DNA of 35,371 nucleotides from Microcystis aeruginosa Ma_MB_S_20031200_S102 (lineage in GTDB: Bacteria > Cyanobacteriota > Cyanobacteriia > Cyanobacteriales > Microcystaceae). How positions within the stretch are numbered: the first letter of the stretch is position 1; every line of letters begins with the position of its first letter. The notes under the pieces are model-generated. The model was not told the origin of the DNA, did no database searches, and saw only the letters and a list, made by a program, of their open reading frames with translations. Location of the stretch: contig SFBI01000076.1 of NCBI GenBank assembly GCA_007095845.1, forward strand, positions 1-35,371, in the 5' to 3' direction. Below are positions 33,241-35,371 of the stretch, piece after piece. A program made the translations under genes and the position numbers.

Positions 33241-34422
33241 ATGCAGTATCGTCGTTTCGGTCGCACTAATCTACAAATGCCAGTGTTTTCCTGTGGGGGA
33301 ATGCGCTATCAATTCCAGTGGCAGGATTTGCCAATGTCGCAAATTCCCGACGAGAATCAAGGCAATTTAGAGGCAATCATCAATAAATCTCTGGAAGCGG
33401 GGATTAATCACATCGAAACCGCTAGGGGTTACGGCACTTCCGAGATGCAATTAGGCAAAATTTTGCCGCAACTACCGAGGGATAAGATTATCGTGCAGAC
33501 GAAAGTTTCTCCTAGTCAAGATGTGCGGGAATTTCGCCGTAAATTTGAGCAATCCTTGCAATTTTTACGGTTAGATTATGTGGATTTGTTGGGTATCCAT
33601 GGCATCAACACGGCTGAAATTCTCGATGATACTATGGCCGAGGGCGGTTGTTGGCAAGAGGCGAAAAAATTACAGCAACAGGGAAAAGTTCGTTTTATCG
33701 GTTTCTCCACCCATGCACCAACTGATGTAATTGTCAAGACTATTGCAACAAATTGTTACGATTATGTCAATTTGCACTGGTACTATATTTTTCAGAATAA
33801 CTGGCCGGCCATAGAAGCAGCAAAACAGCACGATATGGGGGTTTTTATCATTAGTCCCTCCGATAAGGGTGGCCATCTCTACAATCCTCCCCCTAAGCTC
33901 GTCGCTCTCTGTTCTCCTCTCAGTCCGATGGTTTTTAATGACCTATTCTGTCTCAGTCATCCGGCCGTTCATACCCTGAGTATCGGTGCAGCGCAACCCA
34001 CAGATTTTGATGAACACCTGAAAACTTTACCCTTACTCGATCGAGCCGAGGAGATTTTACCGGCAATTATCGAGAGATTGCAAGGGGAGATGATCAACTG
34101 TTTAGGCGATAATTGGGTGAAAACTTGGTCTTTGGGTTTACCTAGCTGGGAAAATACCCCCAATCACATCAATATTCCTTCTATCGTCTGGTTACACAAT
34201 CTCGCTATCGCCTACGATATGATCGACTTTGCTAAGGCCAGATACAATCTCTTGGGGAATGGGGATCATTGGTTTCCCGGTCAACAAGCAAAAGAGGTGG
34301 AAAAACTCGATTTAACTGCCTGTTTAGCCGCTAGTCCCCACGCTAATAAAATTCCTTATCTTCTCGCCGAAACTCATCGATTATTGTCGGGAGAGACGGT
34401 ACAACGCTTAAGCAGTAGTTAA
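33241..34422 (+). CDS. Aldo/keto reductase family protein
   Basis: 393 residues. The first 250 or so form an aldo/keto reductase barrel with Tyr64 (in ETARGYGTSE), Lys88 (VQTKVSP) and His120 (GIHG) of the catalytic tetrad. The usual Asp before the Tyr is replaced by Glu59, as I recall for the COG1453-type subgroup. That subgroup often has a C-terminal 4Fe-4S domain, but no CxxCxxC cluster is seen here; the extra 140 residues are helical and Trp-rich. The substrate is unknown. The stop overlaps the stop of the convergent cobO by 4 nt. The start abuts repeats. Confidence 0.82.
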   Translation: MQYRRFGRTNLQMPVFSCGGMRYQFQWQDLPMSQIPDENQGNLEAIINKSLEAGINHIETARGYGTSEMQLGKILPQLPRDKIIVQTKVSPSQDVREFRRKFEQSLQFLRLDYVDLLGIHGINTAEILDDTMAEGGCWQEAKKLQQQGKVRFIGFSTHAPTDVIVKTIATNCYDYVNLHWYYIFQNNWPAIEAAKQHDMGVFIISPSDKGGHLYNPPPKLVALCSPLSPMVFNDLFCLSHPAVHTLSIGAAQPTDFDEHLKTLPLLDRAEEILPAIIERLQGEMINCLGDNWVKTWSLGLPSWENTPNHINIPSIVWLHNLAIAYDMIDFAKARYNLLGNGDHWFPGQQAKEVEKLDLTACLAASPHANKIPYLLAETHRLLSGETVQRLSSS

Positions 34423-35024
34423 AATTCGATGCCGGGTTGCGCTTTCACTCCCTGTTGACGAAAGGGATGTTTAATTAACTTCATTTCCGTGACTAAATCC
34501 GCTATCTCGATTAATTCCGGTAAAGCTCCTCTACCAGTGAGAATAACGTGACAATTAGCGGGTTTTCGGGCTAAACCAGCGATAACTTCCTGAATATCCA
34601 GATAACCGAATTTAAGGGCGATATTGATCTCATCGAGTAAAATTAATTTATATTGGGGATTTTCGAGAAAAGTTAGGGCTTTTTGCCATGCTTCTTCGGC
34701 TTTCTCTATATCTCTTTCTTTATCTTGAGTTTCCCAGGTGAAACCTTCCCCCATAGCATAAAACTCGATTTGTTCCCCCCAAACACTAAAAATCTTTTGT
34801 TCGGCAGGTTCCCAAGCACCTTTGATAAATTGTACCACCGCCACTTTGTAACCATGACCGAGGGAACGTAAAACCATACCGAGGGCTGCCGTGGTTTTTC
34901 CCTTACCATCGCCGGTATTAACGATAATTAAACCTTTTTCGGCGATTTTTTCGGCTAAACGTTCCTCTTGGATTGCCTTGCGGCGCTGCATTTTTTCTTT
35001 GTATTGTTCGGGAGTGAGTTGCAT
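34419..35024 (-). CDS. cobO: Cob(I)alamin adenosyltransferase, CobO/BtuR type
   Basis: Transfers adenosyl from ATP to the cobalt of corrinoids, making adenosylcobalamin or its precursor. 201 residues. The unusual P-loop NTGDGKGKTTAALG (36-49) is diagnostic, followed by VVQFIKG and the Walker B-like LILLDEINIAL. The N-terminal helix rich in Lys/Glu covers the corrinoid site. No other cobalamin gene is adjacent. The start is ATG 35024; the 3' end overlaps the aldo/keto reductase stop (TTAA). Confidence 0.95.
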   Translation of the reverse strand: MQLTPEQYKEKMQRRKAIQEERLAEKIAEKGLIIVNTGDGKGKTTAALGMVLRSLGHGYKVAVVQFIKGAWEPAEQKIFSVWGEQIEFYAMGEGFTWETQDKERDIEKAEEAWQKALTFLENPQYKLILLDEINIALKFGYLDIQEVIAGLARKPANCHVILTGRGALPELIEIADLVTEMKLIKHPFRQQGVKAQPGIEF

Positions 35025-35098
35025 TCAGGTCTATCCAGTCAAATCAAGATAATTGTAACTCAAGGGGTTATTGATGGCCGTTTATATATTTTAACCGG

Positions 35099-35371
35099 CT
35101 AAATTGTCTGGGGATTGATGCCTAATTCTCGTAATTTTGCCGCTAATTTTTCCTTAGCTTGTCGTTCTTGTTCTTTTTCTAAAAGAGCCTGTTCTTTTGC
35201 CTGTCTTTCCTGTTCCTTTTCTGAAAGAATCTGTTCCTTTGCCTGTCTTTCCTGTTCTTTTTCTAAAAGAGCCTGTTCTTTTGCCTGTCTTTCCTGTTCC
35301 TTTTCTAAAAGAATCTGTTCCTTGGCCTGTCGTTCTTGTTCTTTTTCTAAAAGAGCCTGTTCTTTTGCCTG
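35099..35371 (-). CDS. C-terminal part of a probable Uma2-family protein with 14-residue coiled-coil repeats (partial)
   Basis: The frame enters from the right edge and ends at TAG (35099-35101). The visible 90 residues are five copies of QAKEQ(A/I)LLEKEQER, then QAKEKLAAKLRELGINPQTI. That last motif, AAKLRELGINP, is typical of the C-terminus of cyanobacterial Uma2 (DUF820) proteins, which carry a PD-(D/E)XK nuclease-like fold upstream; that domain is outside the window. The repeats form an extended charged coiled coil. Function is unknown. Confidence 0.7.
   Translation of the reverse strand, partial: QAKEQALLEKEQERQAKEQILLEKEQERQAKEQALLEKEQERQAKEQILSEKEQERQAKEQALLEKEQERQAKEKLAAKLRELGINPQTI

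Overview
The window looks like a chromosomal segment of a unicellular bloom-forming cyanobacterium, most likely Microcystis or a close relative. The evidence is frequent HIP1 octamers (GCGATCGC, inside many genes), cyanobacterial gene types (ferredoxin-dependent nirA, a Ycf21-type chorismate lyase, a DUF1818 protein, SphX-type phosphate-binding proteins), heavy loading of intergenic space with heptameric tandem repeats and small palindromic MITE-like elements, and a CRISPR remnant of cyanobacterial type. Genus assignment is inference. No rRNA or tRNA gene was recognised.

Layout. 1-370: the tail of an unidentified gene, a long stem-loop and repeat debris. 371-2306 (minus): lipB followed by a membrane pentapeptide-repeat protein. 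2307-2971: a repeat-rich gap with a 215-bp MITE-like element, a two-repeat CRISPR remnant and a 32-bp perfect palindrome. 2972-7861: Gfo/Idh oxidoreductase, a lone hydantoinase/oxoprolinase A protein, a Ycf21-type chorismate lyase, a small secreted protein and a glutathione S-transferase. 8189-12529: a signal peptidase I with an extra duplicated membrane module, a secreted hypothetical, DUF1818, a YheT-like hydrolase and a PfkB sugar kinase. 13087-16695: GNAT acetyltransferase, degenerate histidine kinase, Sua5/YrdC protein, GIY-YIG protein, trpD. 17198-18739: nirA with a candidate NtcA site.

18959-31983 is the centrepiece: two complete high-affinity phosphate (Pst) transport loci in tandem. 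Each has the same plan: an SphX-type binding-protein gene on the minus strand, a divergent intergenic region carrying a three-repeat Pho box at 11-nt spacing, then pstS-pstC-pstA-pstB on the plus strand. The first locus ends in a tandem pair of pstB genes and its gaps are swollen by heptamer repeats. In the second locus pstC-pstA-pstB are packed with 4 and 8 nt gaps, but a 210-bp MITE-like element separates pstS from pstC. No phoU or sphS/sphR is present. The two loci together supply four substrate-binding proteins, two permease pairs and three ATPases, presumably for scavenging phosphate over a range of concentrations.

32303-35371: methionine aminopeptidase, an aldo/keto reductase, cob(I)alamin adenosyltransferase, and the coiled-coil tail of a probable Uma2-family protein cut by the window end.

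I found no clearly new defence or mobile system. The strongest leads are the tandem Pst loci with their two Pho boxes, the MITE family that has altered gene ends and operon structure, the CRISPR remnant wedged between mobile elements, and a degenerate histidine kinase.
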